Shown: positions 7,808 to 16,119 of the stretch, piece by piece
Numbering within the stretch: position 1 is the first letter of the stretch
How the letters are laid out: every line of letters begins with the position of its first letter
IMG/VR virus record: IMGVR_UViG_3300036780_000075
Coordinates: 1-40,036 of that record
Direction: 5' to 3' (one strand)
Length of the DNA stretch: 40,036 bases
Source: a virus
Translations under genes and position numbers: made by a program
Notes under the pieces: model-generated
Seen by the model: only the letters and a program-made list of their open reading frames with translations
Told to the model about the DNA's origin: nothing
The model's database searches: none

Positions 7808-8083
7808 ATGGCCAAGCGCAAGAGCGACGAGAAGACGCCGGACGTCGTGGAGCTGATCACGCGCTACCTGCGCGCTCGCGAGGCCGGCAAACGCGCGTAT
7901 CAACGCGCCGACCGGCTCATGCAGCAGATCGCCACGCAAGCCGAGCCGGGAGAGGAAGTCCCGCTCAACGATGTCGGCCGCAAGGCCGTGCTCACCGATC
8001 GATTCGCTGATGCGCTGGGGAAAGGCGTGATCTGGACGCCCTGCGCCGCGCGCCGTTGGGATCTCGAGATCATCGAGCCCTGA
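7808..8083 (+). CDS. Hypothetical protein, helical
   Basis: 91 aa. ATG 7808, three bases after the previous stop codon region, is preferred over an in-frame GTG at 7790. It is charged and helical (VVELITRYLRAREAGKRAYQRADRLMQQIAT), followed by a short C-terminal unit ending RRWDLEIIEP. No family recognised. It precedes a tiny zinc-ribbon gene. Confidence 0.6.
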   Translation: MAKRKSDEKTPDVVELITRYLRAREAGKRAYQRADRLMQQIATQAEPGEEVPLNDVGRKAVLTDRFADALGKGVIWTPCAARRWDLEIIEP

Positions 8084-8095
8084 ACCTCCGTGACA

Positions 8096-8203
8096 ATGAA
8101 GTGTCCGCGATGCAGCGGGCAAGCCTCGAAGCAGCATCCCGAAGATCCGTTCGTCTGCCGCTGCGGCTGGCGTTCGTGGCTATGCAGTTTCATGCAGTTC
8201 TGA
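8096..8203 (+). CDS. Tiny zinc-ribbon protein (35 aa)
   Basis: ATG 8096 to TGA 8201-8203 encodes 35 residues starting MKCPRCSGQASKQHPEDPF and continuing V-C-R-C-G-W. A CxxC plus CxC-G pair is a minimal treble-clef or ribbon zinc knuckle. CTCCG lies upstream of the start. It sits in the 129-bp gap between two genes. Its length and Cys spacing make it more likely real than a chance frame, though it is short. Confidence 0.55.
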   Translation: MKCPRCSGQASKQHPEDPFVCRCGWRSWLCSFMQF

Positions 8204-8212
8204 TTTTTCCCC

Positions 8213-9070
8213 GTGCCTCCCATCATCCCCGATTACGTCCCGCGCCATTTCGCGCAGGGAACCACCGTCAAGTACACTCGCTCGCTCTCCGACTTTCCTC
8301 CTTCGTCCGGATGGAGCTACACGCTCTATCTGAACGGCCTCACCCAGAAATTCAATAAGGCCGCGGCCGCCCAAGACCCCAGCACGTTCCTGGTCGAGCT
8401 CACCCCTACGGATACCGGAAGCCTGGCTCCCGGCCCCTATCGCTATGCCGAGCGGCTATCGAATCCCGGCACCGATTTCGTCCTCACGCAGGCGCAGGTT
8501 GCCGGCGCGAACGGCGTTTACTCATATTCCTCCTACACGGGCCCGGCGCCGTATCTCGGCATGGCCGTGAGCGTCACCGGATTCGTGAACGGCGGAAACA
8601 ACGTGCCTGGCGTGATCTCCGCGCTCACGGGCGACGCAAGCGGAGGCACATTCACGATTGCCAACGCCACGGCCGTTAACGAGACGCATGCCGGCGCCGC
8701 GGCCGGCCCCGCGCAGGTGTACGACATCACGGGCGACGAGCTCGTGATCAACATCGAGCCTAGCGCCGACACTTCACCCGCCGGCGCATTTCAAACCTTC
8801 GAAGAAAAAACTCTCGCCGCGATCGAAGCGGTGATTGCAGGAAGAGTCACTTCCGATATCGAGGCCTACCATATCGCCGGCCGCGCGGTGACGAAGATCC
8901 CGCTGAAGGAGCTGCTCAGCCTCCGCGGCCTCTATCGCGGAGTCGTCTGGCGCCAGCAGCATCCCGGAAAACTTGGAAAGGCCTGGAAGATCGATTTCAG
9001 CGTAGAGAGCGAGATGACGAATCTGCCGCCCACCTGGCAGGACGTCACGGGACTGGCCAGCGATGAGTAG
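8213..9070 (+). CDS. Head-tail joining protein with fibre-like N-terminal domain and inserted beta module
   Basis: 285 aa from GTG 8213. Three parts are visible. Residues 1-85 (TTVKYTRSLSDFPPSSGWSY...) resemble a small beta-sandwich. Residues about 85-170 (LTQAQVAGANGVYSYS...VSGFVNGGNNVPGVIS...ANATAVNETHAG) look like a repeated adhesion-type module inserted in the middle. Residues about 200-270 (LAAIEAVIAGRVTSDIEAYHIAGRAVTKIPLKELLSLRGLYR) match the helix-loop pattern of the small gpW-like or head-completion proteins next to portals. Position just before the portal fits. The inserted module is unusual and interrupts the N-terminal domain. It overlaps the next gene by 8 bases. Confidence 0.65.
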   Translation: MPPIIPDYVPRHFAQGTTVKYTRSLSDFPPSSGWSYTLYLNGLTQKFNKAAAAQDPSTFLVELTPTDTGSLAPGPYRYAERLSNPGTDFVLTQAQVAGANGVYSYSSYTGPAPYLGMAVSVTGFVNGGNNVPGVISALTGDASGGTFTIANATAVNETHAGAAAGPAQVYDITGDELVINIEPSADTSPAGAFQTFEEKTLAAIEAVIAGRVTSDIEAYHIAGRAVTKIPLKELLSLRGLYRGVVWRQQHPGKLGKAWKIDFSVESEMTNLPPTWQDVTGLASDE

Positions 9071-9317
9071 CGCTCACATCCGCCGCGTTGAACTGAAGAT
9101 CTTCGAGCCCGGAAACAAAAAGTTTCAGCGCGTAATCGTTCGCGCCGGCGCCGGCCGAAGCTTCACCGAAAAGGGAATCGACTCGACGCTCGAGCGCGCG
9201 GCCGAGCAGATCGAGCAGCTGCGTCCTGCCCACGAGTACGAGCTGGTCGAACTCGCGCCGGATCGTTTCAATTTCGTTTGTCGCGGTGAGAAATCTCCGC
9301 AGGGAGTGGCCGCGTGA
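9063..9317 (+). CDS. Small hypothetical protein before the portal
   Basis: 84 aa, overlapping the previous gene by 8 bases and the portal start by 4 (GTGA). Pattern: basic N-terminal strands (RRVELKIFEPGNKKFQRVIVRAG), a helix (TLERAAEQIEQL) and a C-terminal strand pair. Probably a small head protein by position; not recognised by sequence. Confidence 0.6.
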   Translation: MSSAHIRRVELKIFEPGNKKFQRVIVRAGAGRSFTEKGIDSTLERAAEQIEQLRPAHEYELVELAPDRFNFVCRGEKSPQGVAA

Positions 9318-10918
9318 AGCGCGCCGCTATCAAGCCTGGTTGGTTTCGCGCACTGCAGTACCGCGTCGGCTCCTGGCTGGCGAAGCGCAATCTCACGCTC
9401 TTCAACGGCTCGCTCGGTTCGCGGCTCACGATGGACTGGGTGAACGCGCCGATCCTTTCGGCCGACCAGGAGATCAAGGGCAACCTGCGGATCCTCCGCG
9501 GCCGCGCGCGCGAGCTCAGCCGCAACAATCCCGTAGCGAAGAGCTATCTGAAAATTCTCGTCGCCAATGTTCTCGGCGAGCACGGCATCCGCTATCAGCC
9601 GCTGGTGCGCAACAATTCCGACGAGCTGAACACGCAGCTCAACAACAAAATCCAGAAAGCCTGGCGCGAGTGGTCTCGCAAGGGCAATTGCACCGTCGAC
9701 GGCAAGCTCAGCTTTCGAGCCGTTCAGAACCTGGTCCTGAAGACGGTCGCAACGGACGGCGAAGCTTTCGTCCGCATGGTTCCCGGCTTCGACAATAAAT
9801 ATCGCTTCGCGCTGCAGCTCATCGATGCCGACCAGGTGGATCCACTTTTCAGTCGCTGGCCCTCGCCTGGTGCCGGACAGAATCCCAGCCAAAACGAGAT
9901 CCGCATGGGCGTGGAAGTGGACGTCTGGGGCAGGCCCGTCGCCTATCACGTCAATCCCGCGCATCCGTCGGACCTGGGCGGCTCTCTCTTGCGCGAGCGA
10001 ATCCGCGCCGAGTACATCGTGCACCTCTACGATCCGGAACGCGTCCAGCAGACCCGCGGAATTCCCTGGTTCACTCCGTGCATGCTCGAGATGCGCATGC
10101 TCGGAGGGTACGTCGAAGCGGAGCTGGTAGCCGCGCGAGTGGGCGCCGCGAAAATCGGTTTTTTCAAGCACACGGACTCATCGGCCTACGAAGCGCCGAA
10201 TGAAGACGAGCACCGGCGAATCGAAGCGAATCCAGGTGTGATCGAGGAACTTCCGCCAGGGCTCGAGTTTCAGGAATGGAATCCGGAGCATCCCGCGAAC
10301 GCCTTCCCGATGTTCGTGAAAGCGATGCTGCGTTTCATCGCGAGCTCGCTCGGAGTTTCCTACAACGCAATCGCCAGCGATTTAGAGGGTGTGAACTATT
10401 CGTCGATGCGCTCTGGCCTGCTGATCGAGCGCGACCAGTGGAAGATGTGCCAGAGCTTCATGAAAGAAAATTTCCTGGAGCCGGTTTTTAAAAGCTGGCT
10501 TTCGATGGCACTCCTTTCAGGTGAGCTCGTGCTCGACTCGCGCGATCCCAGCCGCTTTCTCGAGGGCAAGTGGGAATCGCGCGGCTGGCCCTGGGTGGAC
10601 CCGCTCAAGGACGTGCAAGCCTCGATCCTCGGGATCGCGGCTCGCCTGCGCACGCGCGATCGCGTGATATCCGAGGAAGGCGGCGACGTGGAGGAAGTTT
10701 TCGAGCAGATCGCGCTGGAAAAGAAGCTCGCCCTGCAGAACGGCCTCGGCGATCTCGACGAGGCGACCGACGCGCGTCCGCCCGTGGTCAACAAAGGCCC
10801 GAAGGTACAAATTACGCCTGGCGAAGAGGAGCCGGATCCAGCGATCGCCGACGATGAAGAACCGGCAAAGTCGCAAAGCGGCGGCCGAAAATTCGCAATC
10901 GTGGGAGCAGCCAAGTGA
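9314..10918 (+). CDS. Portal protein, lambda gpB family
   Basis: 534 aa from GTG 9314, close to lambda gpB (533 aa). Typical features are an N-terminal basic region, LRGRARELSRNNPVAKSYLK (about 57-76), the clip/stem region with VEVDVWGRPVAYHVNPAHP (about 200-218) and SLGVSYNAIASDLEGVNYSSMRSGL (about 344-368). It forms the twelve-subunit ring through which DNA is packaged. The C-terminal 60 residues are acidic and low complexity. In lambda-type phages gpB is followed by a protease/scaffold gene; here the next gene combines protease and capsid. Confidence 0.92.
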   Translation: MKRAAIKPGWFRALQYRVGSWLAKRNLTLFNGSLGSRLTMDWVNAPILSADQEIKGNLRILRGRARELSRNNPVAKSYLKILVANVLGEHGIRYQPLVRNNSDELNTQLNNKIQKAWREWSRKGNCTVDGKLSFRAVQNLVLKTVATDGEAFVRMVPGFDNKYRFALQLIDADQVDPLFSRWPSPGAGQNPSQNEIRMGVEVDVWGRPVAYHVNPAHPSDLGGSLLRERIRAEYIVHLYDPERVQQTRGIPWFTPCMLEMRMLGGYVEAELVAARVGAAKIGFFKHTDSSAYEAPNEDEHRRIEANPGVIEELPPGLEFQEWNPEHPANAFPMFVKAMLRFIASSLGVSYNAIASDLEGVNYSSMRSGLLIERDQWKMCQSFMKENFLEPVFKSWLSMALLSGELVLDSRDPSRFLEGKWESRGWPWVDPLKDVQASILGIAARLRTRDRVISEEGGDVEEVFEQIALEKKLALQNGLGDLDEATDARPPVVNKGPKVQITPGEEEPDPAIADDEEPAKSQSGGRKFAIVGAAK

Positions 10919-13218
10919 AAGTCACTACCCCAACCGAAGTCGCGGCGCCGGAAGATCGCAAGCCGCCTGTCACGCCAGCGCGCCGCGAGCCGCTGAAGGA
11001 AGGCGAAAGTCAGCTTCCCATGCTGTCGCGGGAATTTCAGATCGAAGAGATGCGGCCGGTGCGCATTGTGCGCGCGGCCGGCAAACGCGATTGTGATCCG
11101 CTCGAGCCCGACGAGATCAAGGATTACGACGAAGAAGAAGAAGAGGGCGATGAAGATCTCGGCGCCGATGAACCGCTCGACGATCCCGAAAAGCCCCGCG
11201 GTGATGACGAGGAACAGCAGGAGCTCGAGGCCGAGGGCAAGGCGAAGGACAAAAAAAAGGGCAAGAAAAAGAATGGCCGCGACACCGACACGTTCGCGAT
11301 TTCGATCAGCTCGGAATATCCCGTCGAGCGCTGGTTCGGCCGCGAAATCCTCGATCATTCTCCAGAATCCGTAGATCTCTCGCGCGCCAAGCTGGGCCTG
11401 AGTTTTCTCGATTCGCACGACGCAAAGGCGATTGTCGGAATTGTCGAAGGGCTGCGCGTAGCGGATAGGAAGCTCCGCGGCGTGGTGCGTTTCAGCCGCA
11501 ACGCACCTGCGCAGGCCGTGAAGCGCGACATGCGCGACAAGATCCGCAAATTCATCTCCGTGGGATACGGAGTGAATGAATACAAGCTGGAGGAGTCGTC
11601 GAAGGAAAAAGGCGACACCTACCGCGCCACCAGGTGGATGCCGATGGAGACAAGCTCTGTGGGCATTCCCGCGGATCCCACCGTCGGCGTCGGAAGAGCA
11701 CAGGACAACGATCGCACGTATCCGGTCGTCGTCACGCGCGCCGCCGCACCAAGTTCGGAAATTCGCAGTAATCCGGCCCCCGGGCCGACTCTAACCGCGC
11801 CGGCGGCACCGGCACAAGAAACACAAAGGAAGGTCACCGTGGAACCCGTAATCACAGCAGAACAGTCCCGGCAGGCCGCCGCCGAAATCTTTCGGCTCGG
11901 CAAGCTGCATGGGATCGATCACGAACTCACCGTGAAGATGGTCGAGGAAGGCAAGACGGTCGACCAGGCTTCGCGCGAAATTTTGTCCGCAGTGGCCAAG
12001 CGCGGCGCAAATCCGATCGCGACGCCCGCGGCCGAAGACCTCAACACCGAGCGCTTCGATCTCACCTCGCGCGAGCAGGGTGAATACAACTTGGCGCGGC
12101 TATTCCTGGCTGCGGCAGATCGTACGGAAGGCAGGAAGGGCAATTGCATGGAGATGGATATCTCCGACGAGCTGCGCAAGCGAGCGCAGCGCGACGGGCA
12201 CATGGTGCACGACACGGGCGTCTTCATGCCCTGGTCGATCCGCCACTCCATCACTCCCGAGCTGGCCAAGCGATTCCCGCAGCTCGTGCCACAGAATCGC
12301 GAGGTGGTTGTTCCCGGAAAGCGCGCGGGCCTCTACACCGGCGGTTCCACGGTCGGGCAAACGCTCGTCTTCACCGAGCCCGGCGAATTCATCCAGTTCC
12401 TCTACAACCGCATGCGGGTGAAGGAACTGGGCGCTCGGACGATCGCGGGACTTCGCGACAACGTGAGCTTCCCGAAGCAGACGGGCCGCGCCACCGGTTC
12501 GTGGGTGACTGAGAATCCCGGCTCCGACGTCGCGGATTCGAACCTCACTCTCGGCGCGATCGCGAGCTCGCCGAAGACGTACCAGTCTTCTTCGAGCTAT
12601 TCACGGCAATTGCTGGCGCAAGCCGTGATCGACGTGGACACTCTCGTCCGCGAAGACCTGGCTCGCGATCTGGCGCTCGCGGTCGATAGCGTCGCGATCA
12701 AGGGCGGCGGATCGAACCAACCCACCGGAATCGTGGCAACGTCCGGCGTTCAAAGCTACGTCGACGCGGCTGATGCCGGCAACGGCGGCGCAATGGTCTG
12801 GTCCGATTACATCGCAATGGAGAAGCTGCTCGAAACAGCCAACGCTGATCAGCTCGGCGATCCCTCGTGGCTCACCACGCCGGCGGTTAAGGCCTCGGCC
12901 AAGACGACGGCGCGATTGGGCAACACCATCGGGCTGCCGATCTGGGCAGACGACGACACCGTCGACGGCAAAGAAGCGCGCAGCACCAATCAGGTCGCCT
13001 CGAACGGCACGAAGGGCAGCGGCACGAATCTCAGCACGCTGATCCTGGGCGTGTTCGACACGATGCTGATCAACATGTGGGGCAGCGGCTTCGAGTTCAT
13101 CGTCGATCCTTACCGGCTGAAGAAGCAGGGAATGATCGAGTTGACCACCTTCATGCTGGTCGACATCGTTCTCCGCTATCCGGTGGCGTTCGCGATCAAC
13201 ACCGCCGTCATCGCGTAG
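10915..13218 (+). CDS. Prohead protease (S78-like) fused to HK97-fold major capsid protein
   Basis: 767 aa in one frame. Residues 1-120 are charged (E/D/K runs). Residues about 122-270 are a U35/S78-like protease: EILDHSPESVDL, then LSFLDSHD with H168, KFISVGYGV with S215, and METSSVGIPADP with E245, the expected His/Ser/Glu set. Residues about 300-400 form a helical, scaffold-like linker. From about 410 on (DISDELRKRAQRDGHMVHDTG, then QNREVVVPGKRAGLYTGG, GARTIAGLRDNVSFPKQTG, WVTENPGSDV, FEFIVDPYRLKKQGMIELTTFMLVD) it is an HK97-fold capsid protein. Self-cleavage after assembly is inferred, since the capsid part must be released. Start ATG overlaps the portal stop. Confidence 0.9.
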   Translation: MKVTTPTEVAAPEDRKPPVTPARREPLKEGESQLPMLSREFQIEEMRPVRIVRAAGKRDCDPLEPDEIKDYDEEEEEGDEDLGADEPLDDPEKPRGDDEEQQELEAEGKAKDKKKGKKKNGRDTDTFAISISSEYPVERWFGREILDHSPESVDLSRAKLGLSFLDSHDAKAIVGIVEGLRVADRKLRGVVRFSRNAPAQAVKRDMRDKIRKFISVGYGVNEYKLEESSKEKGDTYRATRWMPMETSSVGIPADPTVGVGRAQDNDRTYPVVVTRAAAPSSEIRSNPAPGPTLTAPAAPAQETQRKVTVEPVITAEQSRQAAAEIFRLGKLHGIDHELTVKMVEEGKTVDQASREILSAVAKRGANPIATPAAEDLNTERFDLTSREQGEYNLARLFLAAADRTEGRKGNCMEMDISDELRKRAQRDGHMVHDTGVFMPWSIRHSITPELAKRFPQLVPQNREVVVPGKRAGLYTGGSTVGQTLVFTEPGEFIQFLYNRMRVKELGARTIAGLRDNVSFPKQTGRATGSWVTENPGSDVADSNLTLGAIASSPKTYQSSSSYSRQLLAQAVIDVDTLVREDLARDLALAVDSVAIKGGGSNQPTGIVATSGVQSYVDAADAGNGGAMVWSDYIAMEKLLETANADQLGDPSWLTTPAVKASAKTTARLGNTIGLPIWADDDTVDGKEARSTNQVASNGTKGSGTNLSTLILGVFDTMLINMWGSGFEFIVDPYRLKKQGMIELTTFMLVDIVLRYPVAFAINTAVIA

Positions 13219-13242
13219 TTTTTTCCTGTTTTTACCCCGCGC

Positions 13243-13265
13243 CTCGGTCCGCTCTTCGGACCGAG
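13243..13265. other. 9-bp hairpin downstream of capsid gene
   Basis: CTCGGTCCG, a 5-base loop and CGGACCGAG, starting 25 bases after the capsid stop. It has no T run after it, so it is not a standard terminator in either direction. It could protect the 3' end of the abundant capsid mRNA. Confidence 0.5.
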
Positions 13266-13279
13266 CGCCATCCCTGGCA

Positions 13280-13325
13280 GGCGGCCTGGAAATCCCACCC
13301 CGAATTTCCGGGCCGCCCGATTTTT
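13280..13325 (+). terminator. Rho-independent terminator after the capsid gene
   Basis: A 14-bp stem with one T-G wobble (GGCGGCC-T-GGAAAT with ATTTCC-G-GGCCGCC), a 10-base loop, then CGA and TTTTT at 13321-13325. This is the best canonical terminator in the structural region and would set capsid transcript levels apart from downstream genes. Confidence 0.75.
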
Positions 13326-13352
13326 CCCAGGCAAATTTTTCAGGGGCAGGCA

Positions 13353-13387
13353 GGGCTCCCGGTCGCCGGCTAGCGAGCCAGGGAGAT
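13353..13387 (+). repeat. Hairpin repeat copy 1
   Basis: Starts GGGCTCCC and ends GGGAGAT. Arms CTCCC/GGGAG and GG-TCGC/GCGA-g-CC-a pair around a GGCTA-containing loop. It lies just before the ribosome site (GGAGAGGA) of the next gene, so the 3' arm is about 10 bases from the start codon. Confidence 0.8.
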
Positions 13388-13398
13388 TGGAGAGGAAA

Positions 13399-13758
13399 AT
13401 GGCAAATCAAGTTCGCAAGGTCCGGCTCACGCGTTCGATCGTGATGAGCGGTAAGCACGCAGAAGAGGGCTCAGTGTTTGAGTGTCCCGCGCCGCTCGCG
13501 CAGCGGCTCGTGGGAGAGGGCTCGGCTGAATATCACGAGGATCACGCGGATCAAGTCGCCGCGGAGAACAAGCTCGGAGTCACCGTTCACTCGGCGCACA
13601 ACGACGATCCGCAGCCACGCAAAATAAGCGACGGGCCGAAGCCGAGAGCTACCCAAGCCGAAGGTGACGATCAGGACGACGACGATACCGACGGCAAGGG
13701 CTCGGGCAAAGGGTCCGGCAAAGACAAATCCGGCTCGAAAGCAAAATCCGGAAGTTAG
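13399..13758 (+). CDS. Small head-region protein with low-complexity C-terminus
   Basis: 119 aa from ATG 13399 (GGAGAGGA 5 bases upstream); the frame also opens at TTG 13387. The N-terminal 50 residues (VRKVRLTRSIVMSGKHAEEGSVFECPAPLAQRLVGEGSAEYH) follow the small barrel pattern of short proteins encoded after phage capsid genes. The remainder is acidic, then a Gly/Ser/Lys tail (GKGSGKGSGK...). The exact role is unknown; a capsid decoration or head-tail role is inferred from position. Confidence 0.7.
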   Translation: MANQVRKVRLTRSIVMSGKHAEEGSVFECPAPLAQRLVGEGSAEYHEDHADQVAAENKLGVTVHSAHNDDPQPRKISDGPKPRATQAEGDDQDDDDTDGKGSGKGSGKDKSGSKAKSGS

Positions 13759-13761
13759 CCT

Positions 13762-14328
13762 GTGCCGATTCCCTCGAGCGCCGCGGCGTTCGGCGACGGA
13801 GACATTCCTGCGTTGATGGCGGATATGGCCATCGCCATCACCGTAGGCACCGTCGCAGGAGTAGGCCTGCTCGACGAAGCGGATCGGATCCTGGTTCAGG
13901 ACGAGGAGCGCGGCCAGGTCGAAGTCCTGGCCACCACGCTCACCGTTCAGACGTCGGCTTTCCCCGCGGCCGCGATCGGCCAGTCCGTCGCGATCGGCGC
14001 GCGGAATTTCACGGTCCGCGATCGCGCGCGCATTGCCGACGGCGGGCTCACAAAGCTGGTGCTCAGCCTGGTCACAGTCCCGAGCTATCAGCCCTCGAAC
14101 CTGCCGCAATTCGCCTTCGCGGATGGCGAGACGCCGGCCGGCGTCGTCAACGGCGTAAACGTCACTTTCACCCTGGCGCAAGCACCGAATCCCGCCGCCT
14201 CACTGATTCTCGTGATGAACGGAAGCGTGCTGCAAGAGGGCGAAGACTACACGCTTTCCGGCGGCACAATCACTTTTCTCACGGCCCCCATGACGGGAGC
14301 GCAGCTCGAAGCCTGGTATCGCTACTAA
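13762..14328 (+). CDS. Head-tail joining protein with C-terminal fibre module
   Basis: 188 aa from GTG 13762. Residues 1-112 (DIPALMADMAIAIT...GLLDEADRILVQDEE...VRDRARIADGGLTKLVLS) resemble small phage head-tail joining or tail-attachment proteins. Residues 118-188 form a separate module: FADGETPAGVVNGVNVTFTL, NGSVLQEGEDYTLSGGTITF and a final AWYRY. The same module is the C-terminus of the next gene, and a shorter version is inside the tail tube protein. Such add-on modules probably decorate the virion surface. Confidence 0.65.
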   Translation: MPIPSSAAAFGDGDIPALMADMAIAITVGTVAGVGLLDEADRILVQDEERGQVEVLATTLTVQTSAFPAAAIGQSVAIGARNFTVRDRARIADGGLTKLVLSLVTVPSYQPSNLPQFAFADGETPAGVVNGVNVTFTLAQAPNPAASLILVMNGSVLQEGEDYTLSGGTITFLTAPMTGAQLEAWYRY

Positions 14329-14338
14329 GGAGCTCACG

Positions 14339-15025
14339 ATGAAATTCCTCGACCACCTCGGACGGCCTATCTACGCAGCGCCGAAGCACCGCGCCGCATT
14401 TTGGAGATCGATCCATCCGACGCTGGGCGCGGCGATTATTTTCTTCGGCCTTATAGGCGTGATGGGCGCGGCCACACAGCTCAACCTGGCCACGCAGGTG
14501 AAGGGAATCCTGGCGATCGCCAACGGCGGCACGGGAACCGGTTCGACTCTCACCGGTCTCGTTCGCGGAAGTGCTTCCGCGATGACCGCTGCGGAATTGT
14601 CCGGAGACGTGAGCACCAGCGGATCGAACGCGGTTACGGTAGCAAAAATAAATGGCACCTCGATCCCGACGAACTCCGCGGCGGACCAGCTTCCGGTGAC
14701 GACGGCTTCCGCTACCGCGGCCTGGGCCACAATTCCGAACTGCACGGGCGCGCTCGCCTACTCCACGTCCACGCACACTTTTTCGTGCAACACCATTTTG
14801 ACCGGCACATTCGCGGACGCCGAGACTCCATCCGGATCGATTAACAGTTCGAACGTCACGTTCACTCTGGCACACACACCGAATCCTGGCGGAGATCTGC
14901 AGCTCTACGTGAACGGGCAGCAGATGATCGCCGGCGGCGCCGATTACACTCTCGCAACCGCGACGATCACGATGGTTTCTGCCCCGAAGACGGGCGACGT
15001 GCTCACCGCGTTTTACCGTTACTGA
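14339..15025 (+). CDS. Membrane-anchor/fibre protein 1 (signal-anchor, NGGTG repeat, C-terminal module)
   Basis: 228 aa. ATG 14339 is preceded by GGAGCT. After a basic start, a hydrophobic segment (AAIIFFGLIGVMGAA, about residues 31-45) runs into TQLNLATQVKGILAIANGGTG, a motif typical of phage tail fibres and collar fibres. The middle is Ser/Thr/Ala-rich. The last 70 residues are the FADAETP...NVTFTL...DYTL...FYRY module shared with the previous gene. A hydrophobic N-terminal segment on a fibre protein is unexpected: it may be a true membrane anchor, or a hydrophobic capsid-insertion segment. Paralogous to the next gene over the first half. Confidence 0.65.
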   Translation: MKFLDHLGRPIYAAPKHRAAFWRSIHPTLGAAIIFFGLIGVMGAATQLNLATQVKGILAIANGGTGTGSTLTGLVRGSASAMTAAELSGDVSTSGSNAVTVAKINGTSIPTNSAADQLPVTTASATAAWATIPNCTGALAYSTSTHTFSCNTILTGTFADAETPSGSINSSNVTFTLAHTPNPGGDLQLYVNGQQMIAGGADYTLATATITMVSAPKTGDVLTAFYRY

Positions 15026-15031
15026 TGGGCG

Positions 15032-15592
15032 ATGAAGAAAAAATCATGGGCTCTTCCCATCGCTGCGGCTCTGGCGCTTCTGCTGGTGGCCGCTGCCACG
15101 CAAATCAATCTCGCGACGCAGGTGAAGGGCATTCTCGGCGTCTCGAATGGCGGGACGGGAAACTCGAGCGGCCAGGCCACTCTGACGTTTCTAGAAAACC
15201 AGATCGGCTCGGCCGTCACTCTCGGCACAAGCAGCTACACAGCGAGTTCGGGCACGTTCCCGGCCGTGACGACCAGCACCGCGGGAACATGGCTCGTCGA
15301 AGCCTCGCTCAATTTGCAGACCACCAGCACGGCTTCCGCGGTGAATTTCAGTTGCGAGATTTTCGACGGGACCGCCGTCCTAGCCTCCGGCTACGCGGTA
15401 GCACCGGCTCTCTCGAGCGCGGCGGTTAGAAACCTGCAGATATCGATCGTGGGAAGCAAGGTCGAAGGCGGCACGGTGACATTCACCGCGCGTTGCACCT
15501 CGACCACGGCCTCGCAATTGATGGAGCCGGCCGCTGCGAACAACAGCGGCGGAAACAACGCCTCAACGATTTCGGCGATACGGATCCAGTGA
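15032..15592 (+). CDS. Membrane-anchor/fibre protein 2 (signal peptide, NGGTG repeat)
   Basis: 186 aa. Begins MKKKSW then a hydrophobic stretch (ALPIAAALALLLVAAA), a textbook signal peptide. TQINLATQVKGILGVSNGGTG follows, the same motif as in protein 1, and then a beta-rich C-terminus with two Cys (FSCEIFDG, ARCTST) and Asn/Ser repeats. The second member of a tandem pair with a diverged C-terminal head. Whether it is secreted by the infected host or carried on the virion cannot be told from sequence. Confidence 0.65.
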   Translation: MKKKSWALPIAAALALLLVAAATQINLATQVKGILGVSNGGTGNSSGQATLTFLENQIGSAVTLGTSSYTASSGTFPAVTTSTAGTWLVEASLNLQTTSTASAVNFSCEIFDGTAVLASGYAVAPALSSAAVRNLQISIVGSKVEGGTVTFTARCTSTTASQLMEPAAANNSGGNNASTISAIRIQ

Positions 15593-15595
15593 TCG

Positions 15596-16084
15596 ATGCC
15601 CCTTCCTCCGCTGAATTCATCAATCCGTCTGCAGATCATCGCAGCGGTAGCAGCAGCGCTCGGAGCCGCGAGTGTCGGAGGCTTCGCAGCGCCGACCGGC
15701 CTGACCATTTTCCGCGAGCGCACGCGGCCGATCGAAACGGATTCTCTGCCCAGCATCTTCCCGTACTTCGAGGATGACGAGCCGCGGCCGTTCGATAAGC
15801 AGCAATTCCGCTCTCCTCTGCTCGAGCGACATCTCGCGATCGCGTTCGAATGCCGCGCGCAAGGGTCCGGATCCATCACTCCGGACCAGGCTCTCGATCC
15901 GATTCTGGTCTGGGCGGTGAGGGGCGGCTTCGTCGATGAGACTTTCGGCGGACTCGCGATCGGCGTCACCGAAGGACGTACCGCTTGGAAATCGCGCGAG
16001 GCTGATGTGCCGATCGCCGCGGCCACTTTGCATTTCACGATTCACTACCGGACGAGCAGGCTCGATCCGACTTCGAAGACTTAG
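15596..16084 (+). CDS. Tail terminator-like minor tail protein
   Basis: 162 aa from ATG 15596. SIRLQIIAAVAAALGAA at the start is an amphipathic helix, followed by FRERTRPIETDSLPSIFPYFEDDEP, LERHLAIAFECRAQG and PIAAATLHFTIHYRTS. This alpha-beta pattern and its position, between head-completion genes and the tail tube gene, fit the lambda gpU-like tail terminators. The stop is immediately followed by an inverted hairpin-repeat copy. Confidence 0.65.
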   Translation: MPLPPLNSSIRLQIIAAVAAALGAASVGGFAAPTGLTIFRERTRPIETDSLPSIFPYFEDDEPRPFDKQQFRSPLLERHLAIAFECRAQGSGSITPDQALDPILVWAVRGGFVDETFGGLAIGVTEGRTAWKSREADVPIAAATLHFTIHYRTSRLDPTSKT

Positions 16085-16119
16085 TCCCGCAGGCTCGACT
16101 CGCCGTCGACGCTGCGGGA
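16085..16119 (-). repeat. Hairpin repeat copy 2 (inverted orientation)
   Basis: Begins directly after the preceding stop. Read on the minus strand it is TCCCGCAG-CG-TCGAC-GGCGA-GTCGA-GC-CTGCGGGA: the same core and loop class as the other copies, but with a different outer stem that still pairs perfectly over 8 bp. It lies 40 bases before the tail tube start. Confidence 0.75.

Noticed and set aside
9696-9712. GTCGACGGCAAGC resembling hairpin core
   Set aside because: Inside portal coding sequence with no second arm.
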